Source: Raineya sp964654605
Lineage (GTDB): Bacteria > Bacteroidota > Bacteroidia > Cytophagales > Thermonemataceae
Assembly: GCA_964654605.1 (NCBI GenBank)
Contig: CAZZLW010000052.1
Location: 35,081 to 99,080 of the forward strand
Length of the DNA stretch: 64,000 bases
Reading direction: 5' to 3'
Part shown: positions 33,820 to 42,942 of the stretch, piece after piece
Position numbering within the stretch: position 1 is the first letter of the stretch
Layout: every line of letters begins with the position of its first letter
The notes under the pieces: generated by a model
Seen by the model: only the letters and a program-made list of their open reading frames with translations
Told to the model about the DNA's origin: nothing
The model's database searches: none
Program-made: the position numbers and the translations under genes

Positions 33820-35190
33820 GTGGCAAAAACAAAAACGACCTTTTTTTGTCAGAGTTGTGGCTATCAGTCGCCGAAGTGGCTGGGCAGATGCCCTTCTTGT
33901 CAGCAGTGGAATACCTTTGTAGAGGAAATTGTAGAAAAAACCGAGCCTACGAAAGGAGAATGGAAAAGTAGCACTTCCACCAAAATCAGTAATAAACCCA
34001 AATTGCTTGCTGAAGTAGATTTTGAAGCACAACCTCGCTTGCTTACTTGCGATAAAGAACTCAACAGAGTTTTGGGAGGAGGTATCGTAGCAGGCTCTTT
34101 GGTGCTTATTGGTGGCGAGCCGGGTATCGGAAAATCTACGTTAATGCTTCAAATTGCTTTGGGTTTGCAGGGAAAGCGAGTTTTGTACGTTTCGGGAGAA
34201 GAGAGCGAACAGCAAATAAAAATGAGAGCAGAACGCTTGGAACAAAAAGGTGCAGAATGTTATTTGCTTTGTGAAACCTCTACACAAAATATTTTCAAGC
34301 AAATTGAAAATTTAGAGCCTGATGTAGTAGTGATTGATTCCATTCAAACGCTTCATTCGGCTTTTATTGAATCTTCGGCGGGTAGTATTTCGCAAGTGCG
34401 TGAATGTACGGCTGAACTAATGAAATTTGCCAAAGAAACTGCTACCCCTGTTTTTCTGATAGGGCACATCACCAAAGAAGGCACATTGGCAGGTCCCAAA
34501 GTTTTGGAGCATATGGTAGATACGGTTCTGCAATTTGAAGGCGACAGACATTTAGCGTATCGCATTTTGCGTACCACCAAAAATCGCTTTGGTTCTACTT
34601 CCGAACTGGGTATTTACGAAATGCTCGCCACAGGCTTACGCGAAGTAAGCAACCCTTCGGAAATTCTGATTTCGCAACGAGAAGAAACTTTGAGTGGTGT
34701 GAGCATCGGAGCAACTTTGGAAGGTAACCGACCTCTGCTGATAGAAGTGCAGTCTTTGGTAAGTCCTGCTACTTACGGAACACCTCAACGCAGCAGTACG
34801 GGTTTTGATAACAAACGCCTCAATATGCTACTAGCTGTCTTGGAAAAAAGAGGGGGCTTTCGTTTAAGCACACAAGATGTTTTTTTGAACATTACAGGAG
34901 GTTTGCGAATAGAAGACCCTGCCATTGATTTAGCCGTCTGCTCTTCGGTTGCGTCTTCGTATGAAGATATTCCCATTTCGCCAAAAATCTGCTTTGCCGC
35001 CGAGGTAGGTTTGGGAGGAGAAATTAGAGCTATTAGCCGAATAGAAAACCGCATCAGCGAAGCTGAAAAGTTAGGTTTTGAAACTATTTTTATTTCCCGC
35101 TACAACCTGAAAGGCTTACAGACCTCGCAGTTCAAAATTCAAATCAAGGCTATGAGCAAACTTGACGAGGTATTCAGAGCAATCTTTTGA
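33820..35190 (+). CDS. radA: DNA repair protein RadA
   Basis: 456 residues from the GTG at 33820, whose product begins (M)AKTKTTFFCQSCG as in other RadA proteins; an upstream TTG extension is unlikely. The order is a zinc finger (CQSCG...GRCPSC), a RecA-like ATPase with Walker A GEPGIGKSTL, the RadA-specific KNRFGSTSELG motif, and a Lon-type C-terminal domain. RadA promotes branch migration during recombination. The 3' end overlaps the convergent ADC-like gene by 17 bp. Confidence 0.95.
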   Translation: MAKTKTTFFCQSCGYQSPKWLGRCPSCQQWNTFVEEIVEKTEPTKGEWKSSTSTKISNKPKLLAEVDFEAQPRLLTCDKELNRVLGGGIVAGSLVLIGGEPGIGKSTLMLQIALGLQGKRVLYVSGEESEQQIKMRAERLEQKGAECYLLCETSTQNIFKQIENLEPDVVVIDSIQTLHSAFIESSAGSISQVRECTAELMKFAKETATPVFLIGHITKEGTLAGPKVLEHMVDTVLQFEGDRHLAYRILRTTKNRFGSTSELGIYEMLATGLREVSNPSEILISQREETLSGVSIGATLEGNRPLLIEVQSLVSPATYGTPQRSSTGFDNKRLNMLLAVLEKRGGFRLSTQDVFLNITGGLRIEDPAIDLAVCSSVASSYEDIPISPKICFAAEVGLGGEIRAISRIENRISEAEKLGFETIFISRYNLKGLQTSQFKIQIKAMSKLDEVFRAIF

Positions 35191-35848
35191 GAAGCATTTC
35201 CTGCTTGGGTTCGGGGAAATTCATTGTAAAATGTGGTACTGAAATAGCGGCAAGAAGTTTCTGCTTGCTAATATCGGGGAATAAATCGGAATGAACCTGA
35301 ATATTTTGCACTTTACAGAGCTTCGCCCAGCCCTTGCCTTGCGGGGTGGTGTGGAGGAGCGTTCCTCTTCGCCACTGATAAAAATGAAAAGGTAGCCAAG
35401 CTGTATTGATATAAAAAGGTATGCCAAATGCTTTGAGTTCGGCACTGAAAAAGTTTCTACCTTGCTTTTCTACTACGAAACGTTCAAATCCCTTTTCTGC
35501 TTTTTCCCAACGAAAATCCGCCAGTTCTTTGGGAATTCCCCAGTTTTCTATGCCATTATACACACTATCGTAAGTAGAAACATAAATTTTGGAAATATGA
35601 AAAGCCTTTCTCTGCTTGAACTGAAAAAGTCCGGGGATAAACAAAAGTTCCTGATATGCTCCCACAGGTGAATCGCTATAATCCACGAGCATTACACTGC
35701 CCACAATTCCCCTGAATTTTCCTAATAAACCTTCGGGTAGAAAGCCGTTTTTTTCAACAAATTCTTTTTCAAAACGATAAAGTAAGATGTAACCTTTGCC
35801 GTGCAGGCTCCAAGGTGGTCGGGCAATAATAGAAAGTATGTTATCCAT
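35174..35848 (-). CDS. Acetoacetate-decarboxylase-like protein with altered lysine pair
   Basis: 224 residues. The ADC fold pattern is recognisable: PPWSLHGKGYILLYRF at the N-terminus, VDYSDSPVGAYQELLFIPGLF, and NWGIPKELADFRW, which aligns with the Schiff-base region of acetoacetate decarboxylase (A-Y-P-K-K-L in Clostridium). The first Lys (K107) is kept and the second, which lowers its pKa, is Glu (E108). Decarboxylase activity is therefore doubtful. Relatives in Bacteroidota are annotated as ADC-family proteins of unknown role. Confidence 0.75.
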   Translation of the reverse strand: MDNILSIIARPPWSLHGKGYILLYRFEKEFVEKNGFLPEGLLGKFRGIVGSVMLVDYSDSPVGAYQELLFIPGLFQFKQRKAFHISKIYVSTYDSVYNGIENWGIPKELADFRWEKAEKGFERFVVEKQGRNFFSAELKAFGIPFYINTAWLPFHFYQWRRGTLLHTTPQGKGWAKLCKVQNIQVHSDLFPDISKQKLLAAISVPHFTMNFPEPKQEMLLKRLL

Positions 35849-35874
35849 ACATTAAGATTTTGAAGGATTTTTAT

Positions 35875-35908
35875 GTTCAAAGGTTAGAAGTTCAAAGGTT
35901 CAAAAGTT
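35875..35908. repeat. Short direct repeats of GTTCAAAGGTT
   Basis: GTTCAAAGGTT occurs at 35875-35885 and 35890-35900, with a near copy (GTTCAAAAGTT) at 35898-35908, in a 254-bp intergenic region before typA. The function is unknown. Confidence 0.6.
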
Positions 35909-35947
35909 GAAGTTAAAGCTCTACTTCATTCAGATGTCTAAAATCCC

Positions 35948-35975
35948 GTTTCCTGCTTCTTGTTTCCTGTTTCCA
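35948..35975. repeat. Short direct repeats of GTTTCCTG
   Basis: GTTTCCTG occurs at 35948-35955 and 35962-35969, with a partial third copy starting at 35969. It lies about 40 bp after the GTTCAAAGG repeats in the same gap. Confidence 0.5.
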
Positions 35976-36071
35976 CTGCAAATAAACCTGAAAAATACGT
36001 ATTTTTAACACACAATCTATCATTTCTTTCACAAAACTGCAAACAAGAAAGCAAGGTTTCGTCTTTTTTTG

Positions 36072-36079
36072 TATCTTTG
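36072..36079 (+). promoter_or_regulatory. -7 element of the typA-pth promoter
   Basis: TATCTTTG is an exact TAnnTTTG match, 23 bp before the typA ATG. No clear -33 TTTG is present. Confidence 0.5.
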
Positions 36080-36102
36080 CACCTTCAAAAATATAACCCC
36101 CT

Positions 36103-37905
36103 ATGAATATCCGAAATATTGCGATTATTGCTCACGTAGATCACGGCAAGACTACCCTCGTGGATAAAATGATTCATTCTGCCAAACTTTTCAGGGAAAA
36201 TCAACAATTTGATGACCTGATTTTAGACAACAACGAGCTGGAACGTGAGCGTGGTATTACGATTGTTTCCAAAAATGTTTCTATTCGTTACAAAGATACC
36301 AAAATCAACATCATAGATACCCCCGGACACGCCGATTTTGGTGGCGAAGTAGAGCGTGTCTTGAAAATGGCTGATGGTGTATTACTCTTGGTAGATGCCT
36401 TTGAAGGTCCTATGCCTCAGACACGTTTCGTGCTTACCAAAGCCATTCAGTTGGGTTTGAAGCCTGTTTTGGTTATCAATAAAGTAGATAAACCCAATTG
36501 CCGCCCCGATGAAGTACACGAAGCCGTGTTTGATTTGATGTTTAACGTAGGGGCAAATGAAGACCAATTGGATTTTGTAACCCTTTATGGCTCTGCCAAA
36601 CAAGGTTGGATGAGCTATGATTGGAAACAACCTACCACCGATATTACCCCTCTGCTGGATACCATTTTGAAAGTTATACCAGCCCCCAAAACCCAAGAAG
36701 GTTCTTTACAGCTACAAATTACTTCTTTGGATTATTCTAACTTTTTGGGCAGAATTGCCATTGGGCGTGTGTATAGAGGCGAAATCGCCGTAGGTATGCA
36801 AGTAGCTTTGTGCAAAGCTGATGGCTCTGTAAAAAAGATGCGTGTGAAAGAATTGCAAACCTTTGAGGGCTTGAACCGAGCCAGTGTAGAAAAAGTACAG
36901 GCAGGAGATATTTGTGCCGTAATTGGTCTAGAAGAATTTGAAATCGGTGATACCATTGCCGATATAGAAAACCCTGAACCTCTGCCGCGTATAGCTATCG
37001 ATGAGCCTACAATGAGTATGCTTTTCACTATCAATAACTCGCCTTTCTTTGGTAGAGATGGCAAATTTGTAACTTCAAGACACTTGCGAGATAGGTTGCT
37101 CAAAGAAACTGAAAAAAATCTTGCTTTGCGTGTAGAATTTACCGACCGCGAAGATACCTTTATTGTTTATGGAAGAGGTATTCTGCACCTTTCCATACTC
37201 ATTGAAACAATGCGAAGAGAAGGCTACGAACTGCAAGTAGGACAGCCACGCGTACTATTCAAGGAAATCAATGGACAAAAACACGAACCCATTGAAACCC
37301 TTGTAGTTGATGTTCCTGAAAATGTAGCAGGTAAAGTAATAGAACTTGCTACCCAACGCAAGGGTGAGCTTATGGTAATGGAGCCCAAAGGCGATTTGCA
37401 ACATTTGGAGTTCAAAATTCCTTCTCGTGGGCTGATTGGCTTGCGAAACTTGGTGCTTACTGCTACCCAAGGCGAAGCCGTAATGACACACCGCTTTATT
37501 GGTTACGAACCTTACAAAGGCGATATTCCTGAGCGTACCAGTGGCTCGCTGATTTCCAAAGACACAGGTCCCGCTACGGCTTATTCTATTGATAAACTGC
37601 AAGATAGAGGTAAATTTTTCATTGACCCCGGCGAAGAAGTGTATGGTGGGCAAATCATTGGCGAACATACACGTGGCTCCGATTTGGTTGTGAATGTACA
37701 GACAGCCAAAAAACTTACCAACGTGCGTGCCGCTGGCTCTGACGAAAACGTAAAGATTGCCCCCAAAGTGCAGTTTTCATTAGAAGAGGCTATGGAGTAC
37801 ATTCAGAAAGATGAATACGTAGAAATTACGCCTACGGCTATTCGTATGCGTAAAATCTATCTTGATGAAAACGAAAGAAAAAGAATGGAAAAAGAGTTTA
37901 GTTAG
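36103..37905 (+). CDS. typA: Translational GTPase TypA/BipA
   Basis: 600 residues, the normal length. The G1 motif AHVDHGKTTL, switch region RERGITI, G3 DTPGHADFGGEVER, G4 NKVDK and G5 GSA are all present. Domains II, III and V follow, then the BipA-specific C-terminus (FIDPGEEVYGGQIIGEHTRGSDL). BipA binds ribosomes and helps 50S assembly, particularly under stress or cold. It is followed 6 bp later by pth and should be cotranscribed with it. Confidence 0.97.
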   Translation: MNIRNIAIIAHVDHGKTTLVDKMIHSAKLFRENQQFDDLILDNNELERERGITIVSKNVSIRYKDTKINIIDTPGHADFGGEVERVLKMADGVLLLVDAFEGPMPQTRFVLTKAIQLGLKPVLVINKVDKPNCRPDEVHEAVFDLMFNVGANEDQLDFVTLYGSAKQGWMSYDWKQPTTDITPLLDTILKVIPAPKTQEGSLQLQITSLDYSNFLGRIAIGRVYRGEIAVGMQVALCKADGSVKKMRVKELQTFEGLNRASVEKVQAGDICAVIGLEEFEIGDTIADIENPEPLPRIAIDEPTMSMLFTINNSPFFGRDGKFVTSRHLRDRLLKETEKNLALRVEFTDREDTFIVYGRGILHLSILIETMRREGYELQVGQPRVLFKEINGQKHEPIETLVVDVPENVAGKVIELATQRKGELMVMEPKGDLQHLEFKIPSRGLIGLRNLVLTATQGEAVMTHRFIGYEPYKGDIPERTSGSLISKDTGPATAYSIDKLQDRGKFFIDPGEEVYGGQIIGEHTRGSDLVVNVQTAKKLTNVRAAGSDENVKIAPKVQFSLEEAMEYIQKDEYVEITPTAIRMRKIYLDENERKRMEKEFS

Positions 37906-37911
37906 GTAGCT

Positions 37912-38481
37912 ATGCAAAAGTTTCTTATTGTAGGGCTCGGCAATATTGGTTTGGAGTATGCTCTTACTCGGCATAACATTGGTTTTATGGTAGTTGATAA
38001 ACTTGCTTTTATGCAAGAAGCTACTTTCAAAACCGACCGCCTCGCCGATGTTGCCGATTTTAAGCATAAAGGCAAACATATTTTTCTCATCAAGCCTTCT
38101 ACTTATATGAATTTGAGTGGTAGGGCGGTAAATTATTGGAAACAAGAACTGAAAGTTCCACAGGAAAATATTTTGGTAATCACTGATGATGTGGCTTTAC
38201 CTTTTGGAAAAATTCGCTTGCGTAGCAAAGGCTCCGATGGCGGACACAATGGGCTGAAAAATATTCAAGAGGTACTTCAAAGTCAGGAATATGCTCGTAT
38301 GCGTATAGGGGTAGGCAACAATTATCCCAAAGGTATGCAAGCTGAATATGTACTTAGTCCTTTTTCTGTCGATGAGCAAAAAGAGTTGCCACAAATTTTA
38401 GAAACTGCTTCCCAAGCGGTACTCACTTTTTGCTTGGAAGGCATTAGCAATGCAATGAATAAGTTTAATAGTAAAGGGTAA
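37912..38481 (+). CDS. pth: Peptidyl-tRNA hydrolase
   Basis: 189 residues. Signature blocks are IVGLGNIGLEYALTRHNIGF with catalytic His, IKPSTYMNLSGRAVNYW, ITDDVALPFGKIRLRSKGSDGGHNGLK, and YVLSPFS near the end. It releases peptides from stalled peptidyl-tRNA. It sits 6 bp after typA. Confidence 0.96.
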   Translation: MQKFLIVGLGNIGLEYALTRHNIGFMVVDKLAFMQEATFKTDRLADVADFKHKGKHIFLIKPSTYMNLSGRAVNYWKQELKVPQENILVITDDVALPFGKIRLRSKGSDGGHNGLKNIQEVLQSQEYARMRIGVGNNYPKGMQAEYVLSPFSVDEQKELPQILETASQAVLTFCLEGISNAMNKFNSKG

Positions 38482-38491
38482 AGCTATCAGA

Positions 38492-39211
38492 TTAAGAAGC
38501 CTGCGAGGTGGCATACGTTGCGAAACGTTCTTCGTCGTAGATGGTTTGTAAGAAAGAAGATTCAAAAACCTTAAAGCCTCCTTGCAATTTGCAGGCATCT
38601 TTGCCAAGTTGGTACATTGCTACGGCTACGGCTTTGGCTTCTATGGGGCGATACTTTTTCAATCCTCCCACCATCATAAATTCAAGTCCTTTGGCTATTA
38701 CTTTGCCTATTTCTTCGCCCAATCTAAATTCCGACCTTTCGCCAAGAAGCAAAGAAGGGCGAATGATATGCGTACTTTTGAATTGTAAATGCTCAATGGC
38801 TTCCTCTACTTCGCCTTTTACCCGATTGTAGTAAAAAGTAGAACTTTTACACGCTCCCATAGCAGTAACTATGGAAAAGTGACTTGCACCATTGAATTTT
38901 GCGATTTTGGCAATTTCAGTAGGATACACAAAATCTACTTGATAAAACTGCTCTTTGGTTTTGGCTTTCTTGATAGTGGTTCCCAAACAGCAATACACAT
39001 CATTGGCTTTGATAAGATGAGCATAAGCCTCCAAATTTTCAAAATCAATAATGTGTTGGGTGAGTTTGATGTGTTGCAGAGGTATAGGCTTGCGGGTAAG
39101 AACAATAACTTCCTGATAGTAGTCATCTGCAAGCATTTGCTCCAAAAGGAGAGAACCTACCAAACCCGTAGCACCTACGAGTAAGGCAGTTTTTTTATGC
39201 GAACAGCCCAT
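38492..39211 (-). CDS. NAD(P)-binding protein, HTATIP2/TIP30-like
   Basis: 239 residues with a Rossmann N-terminus (TALLVGATGLVGSLLLEQML), CCLGTTIKKAKTKEQFYQVD and FSIVTAMGACKSSTFYYNRVKGEVE, an atypical SDR pattern in which S-x(n)-Y-x-x-x-K is replaced by Y-Y-x-x-x-K. This matches the HTATIP2-like group of atypical short-chain dehydrogenases. The substrate is unknown. It converges on pth with a 10-bp gap. Confidence 0.82.
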   Translation of the reverse strand: MGCSHKKTALLVGATGLVGSLLLEQMLADDYYQEVIVLTRKPIPLQHIKLTQHIIDFENLEAYAHLIKANDVYCCLGTTIKKAKTKEQFYQVDFVYPTEIAKIAKFNGASHFSIVTAMGACKSSTFYYNRVKGEVEEAIEHLQFKSTHIIRPSLLLGERSEFRLGEEIGKVIAKGLEFMMVGGLKKYRPIEAKAVAVAMYQLGKDACKLQGGFKVFESSFLQTIYDEERFATYATSQAS

Positions 39212-39256
39212 TAGAACAACTTGGTTGAATTAGCACTTTTTCATAAAAATAGCTTG

Positions 39257-39264
39257 CAAATATA
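39257..39264 (-). promoter_or_regulatory. -7 element for the HTATIP2-like gene
   Basis: The minus strand has TATATTTG, about 45 bp upstream of the ATG at 39211. There is no matching -33 element. Confidence 0.4.
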
Positions 39265-39316
39265 ACAATTTTTTTGCGAAAAAGCTAAACTTGTAAAGAA
39301 ATTTATTGCCAGAAAC

Positions 39317-39883
39317 TTACTCTACCCAAGTAACTTTTTCCTGAATTGGTTTGCGAGAGCTATCGGGAGAGGGTTTGGTGATATGTCCCACGTACAAGAA
39401 ACCTAAAAACTTATCATTTTCGCCAAGACCAAAAAAAGGCTTTGCTTCGGGATAATACGTAATGCCTCCACTGCCCCAGTACACTCCTACATTGTAAGCG
39501 GCGGCAGTAAGATACATATTCTGAACGGCACAAGCTACGGCTTCAATCTCCTCTATTTCAGGTACTTGTTCGTTTCTTTTCATTCCAATAGCAATGATAT
39601 GCGAGGCTTTGAGCGGCTTGGTAGCAAGCATTTGGTAGGTTTTTTCATTAAAAGCCTCCCCCTGATTTTTTTCTTTATACAAATTTGCCTGAAAATCGGC
39701 GAGTTTTTTTAGTCCTTCGCCTGTAAAAACCACAAAACGCCAAGGTTCTGTTTTTTTGTGCGTAGGAGCCCAATTAGCATTTTCAAGCATTTGCCAAATG
39801 ATAGCATCATCTACTTTTTTACCCACCTCAAATTGTTCGGGATAGGTGGAGCGTCTGTTGCGTATAATTTGATTGATTTCCAT
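39317..39883 (-). CDS. Nitroreductase family protein (YdjA-like)
   Basis: 188 residues. The FMN-binding signatures are IRNRRSTYPEQF at the N-terminus, NWAPTHKKTEPWRFVVFTG, and GVYWGSGGITYYPEAK with GLGENDKFLGFLYVGH near the C-terminus. This is the short, YdjA-like subgroup using FMN and NAD(P)H. It is the last gene of a likely operon with two FKBP lipoproteins (15-bp gap). Confidence 0.9.
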   Translation of the reverse strand: MEINQIIRNRRSTYPEQFEVGKKVDDAIIWQMLENANWAPTHKKTEPWRFVVFTGEGLKKLADFQANLYKEKNQGEAFNEKTYQMLATKPLKASHIIAIGMKRNEQVPEIEEIEAVACAVQNMYLTAAAYNVGVYWGSGGITYYPEAKPFFGLGENDKFLGFLYVGHITKPSPDSSRKPIQEKVTWVE

Positions 39884-39897
39884 AGCTGTTTTTTTAC

Positions 39898-40830
39898 TTA
39901 GTCGTTGCTAACGTTAAGGATTTCCATTTCAAAATAAATGGGGTCGAAAGGGAAAATGACAAAAGCTCCTGTTCTTGGATTGGTAGAGCCTGTTCCTCTG
40001 TATGCCTGGTTAGAGGGAATAAACAAATAACCTTTTTCACCGCGTTTCATCAGTGGCACACCCACTCGCCAGCCGTTAATAACATTGCCGATAGGTTTGA
40101 AAGTAAAACTTTGGCTTGCATCAAAAATGGTATTATCAATCACTCGGCGTCCAATGTATTTCACGGTTACTGTGGAAGAATCGCGTATCAAGTCGGTAGT
40201 GCCTACGTCTGTAAGGCTAAAAATTACGCCATCTTTATTTTGTGTAACAGGCAAATTGAGTTCAGCAATTTTTTCTGCGATAAATTCAGTTTCGCTTTTC
40301 AAATCAACCAGTTCCAAATCTACACGAATAGCTGAATAAGGTGGCAAAAACGGCGAAGAAGCTGTACCATAACCCAAAGTGTGGTTCATCAGTAAGATAG
40401 CTTTTTGCCCTTTGAACATTTTTTCTTTACCCAGTTGCAAGAAAATATCAATACCACGTGGAGTAATCAAGGCTCTGCTGTTGCCTGTGGGATTGAGCAG
40501 AGCAACCGTAAGCGTTTTGTTTCCTGATAGTTTGTAGTTGGTATCAATGGGTGTTTCCGAAGGAATTAGACGTGTTTCGTATTTGATAATGACGTGGCGG
40601 AAAGTGGTATCGGGTGTTCTGCTTTGAGGTGTGCCAGATACTTGGTAATAAATACCATTTTCATCTTTTTGCATTTGCAAACCCTTTTGGGCAATGTAGC
40701 TCTGAATTTCTTGCTCATTGCGAGCAAGTTGCTCTGCCAAAAAGTCGGCATTAGGGTCTTTGCGTTTGCAGGCAAAAAGCACTATCAAGCCTATAATAGC
40801 GATAAAAATATTCGTTTTCAAGTGTCTCAT
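39898..40830 (-). CDS. FKBP-type peptidyl-prolyl isomerase lipoprotein, two domains
   Basis: 310 residues. The lipobox (VLFACKRKD) follows a 20-residue hydrophobic segment. Two FKBP-like domains are visible: the first (about 85-185) is degenerate, the second (about 205-310) canonical with VKYIGRRVIDNTIFDAS, INGWRVGVPLMKRGEKGYLFIP and NQAYRG. It should act as a periplasmic or outer-membrane folding catalyst. It is similar in layout to the next gene; both resemble the gliding-linked FKBP lipoproteins of Bacteroidota, but GldI identity is not established. Confidence 0.88.
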   Translation of the reverse strand: MRHLKTNIFIAIIGLIVLFACKRKDPNADFLAEQLARNEQEIQSYIAQKGLQMQKDENGIYYQVSGTPQSRTPDTTFRHVIIKYETRLIPSETPIDTNYKLSGNKTLTVALLNPTGNSRALITPRGIDIFLQLGKEKMFKGQKAILLMNHTLGYGTASSPFLPPYSAIRVDLELVDLKSETEFIAEKIAELNLPVTQNKDGVIFSLTDVGTTDLIRDSSTVTVKYIGRRVIDNTIFDASQSFTFKPIGNVINGWRVGVPLMKRGEKGYLFIPSNQAYRGTGSTNPRTGAFVIFPFDPIYFEMEILNVSND

Positions 40831-40857
40831 TGGAAGTCTGAAAATTTATACCAAGAT

Positions 40858-41808
40858 TTACTTTTGGTTTAAGTTTTTATTGGGTTTAATATCTATCAAT
40901 TCTACTTCAAAAAGCAAGGTAGAAAAAGGAGGGATAGTTTCTCCGCCGCCCATTGCACCATAGGCTAATTTTGAAGGAATAAGCAGTTGGGCTTTTTCAC
41001 CTTTGCGTAGTAGGGCAATACCTTCGTCCCAGCCCTTGATAACGCTACCCATTCCGAGAACAAACTGCAATGGCTCTTTTCTGTTGAGTGAGCTATCAAA
41101 AACCTTGCCATCTAAAAATTTGCCAGTGTAATGTACATACACGGTATCGTATGCTTTGGCTTGGGGATTTTCAGGTGCCGTTTTGGTAATTTTGTAGTAA
41201 AGCCCCGAAGCCGTTTTTTGCATTTCAAGTTTGTTTTCTTTGATATAGGCTTCTAATTTGCTTTCTTCTTCTGCTTCTTTCTTTTTCAAATTTTCTTGTT
41301 GTCTTTGTTCGGCGAGTTGGGCATCTTTTTGGACCTGCTCTTTGGTTTTCTTGCCTGTAATTTTTACCCAATATTCAAAATAAACATTCTTTTTGCCTTG
41401 TCTTTGCATTTCTTGGGCAAATTGGTCAAAGAATGGGTATTTTTTTACCAAAGTATCCAAAGAAACCTTAATTTTTACACTATCGCCTATTTGCAAGAAG
41501 GGTAATACTTCGGTAGGCAAACCTTTTTCTCCTTTGACAGGTATAGAGAAACCATTTCTTAAAGAAGAATCCAGCAAAGCACGTTTGTAGCTATTATCTA
41601 CTTCAAAGGTATCCAATTTGCTAATAAGATGTATCATTGCATACTCACCTTCTTTGAGTTTTTCGCCTTTGGGGTTGCGTTCAAGAATTTGAAATATCAC
41701 CCCCGAAGGAAGTCTTTCTTCGTTTTTATCGTTTTTACGAGGTTTCTCACAAGCGAAAAAAGCAAGAATTAGTGCAAAAAAGGTAAGTAGATTTTGATGG
41801 CGGTTCAT
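40858..41808 (-). CDS. FKBP-type peptidyl-prolyl isomerase lipoprotein
   Basis: 316 residues. The lipobox is AFFACEKPR. An N-terminal degenerate FKBP-like part (about 35-155) and a charged coiled linker (about 160-195, KKKEAEEESKLEAYI) precede a canonical FKBP domain with VYVHYTGKFLDGKVFDSS, VIKGWDEGIALLRKGEKAQLLIP and LAYG. It is the paralogue of the downstream gene and separated from it by 27 bp, so the pair is probably expressed together. Confidence 0.9.
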   Translation of the reverse strand: MNRHQNLLTFFALILAFFACEKPRKNDKNEERLPSGVIFQILERNPKGEKLKEGEYAMIHLISKLDTFEVDNSYKRALLDSSLRNGFSIPVKGEKGLPTEVLPFLQIGDSVKIKVSLDTLVKKYPFFDQFAQEMQRQGKKNVYFEYWVKITGKKTKEQVQKDAQLAEQRQQENLKKKEAEEESKLEAYIKENKLEMQKTASGLYYKITKTAPENPQAKAYDTVYVHYTGKFLDGKVFDSSLNRKEPLQFVLGMGSVIKGWDEGIALLRKGEKAQLLIPSKLAYGAMGGGETIPPFSTLLFEVELIDIKPNKNLNQK

Positions 41809-41852
41809 AGAGTTTTCGGTTGAAAGGGTTTGTATATGATAAAGTTTCTAAT

Positions 41853-42878
41853 TTACATTTGCACGCTCAAAAGTTCATTTTTTTTGCTTTCAATAATTTC
41901 TAAAAACTTCTTTTCGGTTTCTTGTAGGCTCAAATAGCAAGTACCACCTGCGGCGTTTTTATGCCCACCACCATTGAAGTATTCAGCGGCAAGGTCATTT
42001 ACCGAAAAGTCGCCCACAGAGCGGAAAGAAAGTTTTATATTTTCGCCTCTATCAATCATAATGGCGGCGAGTACAATGCCTTCAATAGAAAGAGCGTAAT
42101 TTACAACTCCTTCGGTATCGCCTGTTTGCGAATGAAAGCGATTGAGTTCATCAGCCGTTATGGTAATGTAGGCAGTACGCAATTCGGGCAATACTTTGAG
42201 TTTTTGGCTGAGTACATAGCCTAAAAAACGCAATCTCAATTCCGAATTGCTATCGTAAATACGATTATGGACTTTGGTAGTATTAACGCCAATGTCAATT
42301 AGCTCACCAGCAATCTCGTGAACTCTGCGGGTAGTAGTAGGGTGCTTGAAAGAACCCGTATCGGTAAGTATGCCTGCATAAAGAGCCTCACCAATGGGTA
42401 CATCAATCTTATCTTTATCACCCAGCTCGCCAATGAGTTCGTAAATGAGTTGGGCAGTTGCGGCGGCTTTGATATCGTGGTAGCTAAAAGTAGGCTGAAT
42501 AGAAGGGTTAATGTGGTGGTCTATGAGCAAAGTTTTTGTTGAACCATTCACACGCTGAAATACAGGAGCAATTTCTTCTAAACGAGGATAGCAAGAAAAA
42601 TCTAAATAGCAAACTAAATCTGCTTTCTTGACAATCTGCTCTATTTCGGCTGTATTTTTTTGGTTGTAAATAAGCACTTCTTCGTTGCCGGGTATCCAAT
42701 GCAAAAACTTGGGATAATCACTTGGAGAAATAACTTTTACATTGTGTCCTAATTTTTTCAAATACCCCGCCCACCCCAAAGATGAACCCAAAGCATCTGC
42801 ATCAGGTTTGTAGTGTGTAGTAATAACGATATTTTTAGGTGTGGCTAAAAACTCCTTCAACTGACTTACATTTTCCAT
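41853..42878 (-). CDS. nrnA: DHH-family phosphoesterase (NrnA-like oligoribonuclease/pAp phosphatase)
   Basis: 341 residues from the ATG at 42878. DHH motifs are TTHYKPDADALGSSLG (I), CYLDFS (II), LLIDHHINP (III) and GILTDTGSF (IV), and the DHHA1 domain ends with FNGGGHKNAAGGTC. NrnA degrades 2-5-mer RNA and dephosphorylates pAp, finishing RNA turnover begun by enzymes such as PNPase, also encoded in this window. It is followed by the FKBP genes on the same strand. Confidence 0.93.
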   Translation of the reverse strand: MENVSQLKEFLATPKNIVITTHYKPDADALGSSLGWAGYLKKLGHNVKVISPSDYPKFLHWIPGNEEVLIYNQKNTAEIEQIVKKADLVCYLDFSCYPRLEEIAPVFQRVNGSTKTLLIDHHINPSIQPTFSYHDIKAAATAQLIYELIGELGDKDKIDVPIGEALYAGILTDTGSFKHPTTTRRVHEIAGELIDIGVNTTKVHNRIYDSNSELRLRFLGYVLSQKLKVLPELRTAYITITADELNRFHSQTGDTEGVVNYALSIEGIVLAAIMIDRGENIKLSFRSVGDFSVNDLAAEYFNGGGHKNAAGGTCYLSLQETEKKFLEIIESKKNELLSVQM

Positions 42879-42942
42879 CACTGCCAATTTGGAACGCAAA
42901 GTTGCAAAAATTCAATCCGAAAAACAACTTTTTCTGAAAAAA

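Noticed and set aside
35875..35975. CRISPR array
   Set aside because: The repeats are only 8-11 bp, irregularly spaced and few, with no cas genes.
37255..37668. A 137-residue minus-strand frame inside typA
   Set aside because: typA is full-length and conserved on the other strand; the frame has no recognisable features.
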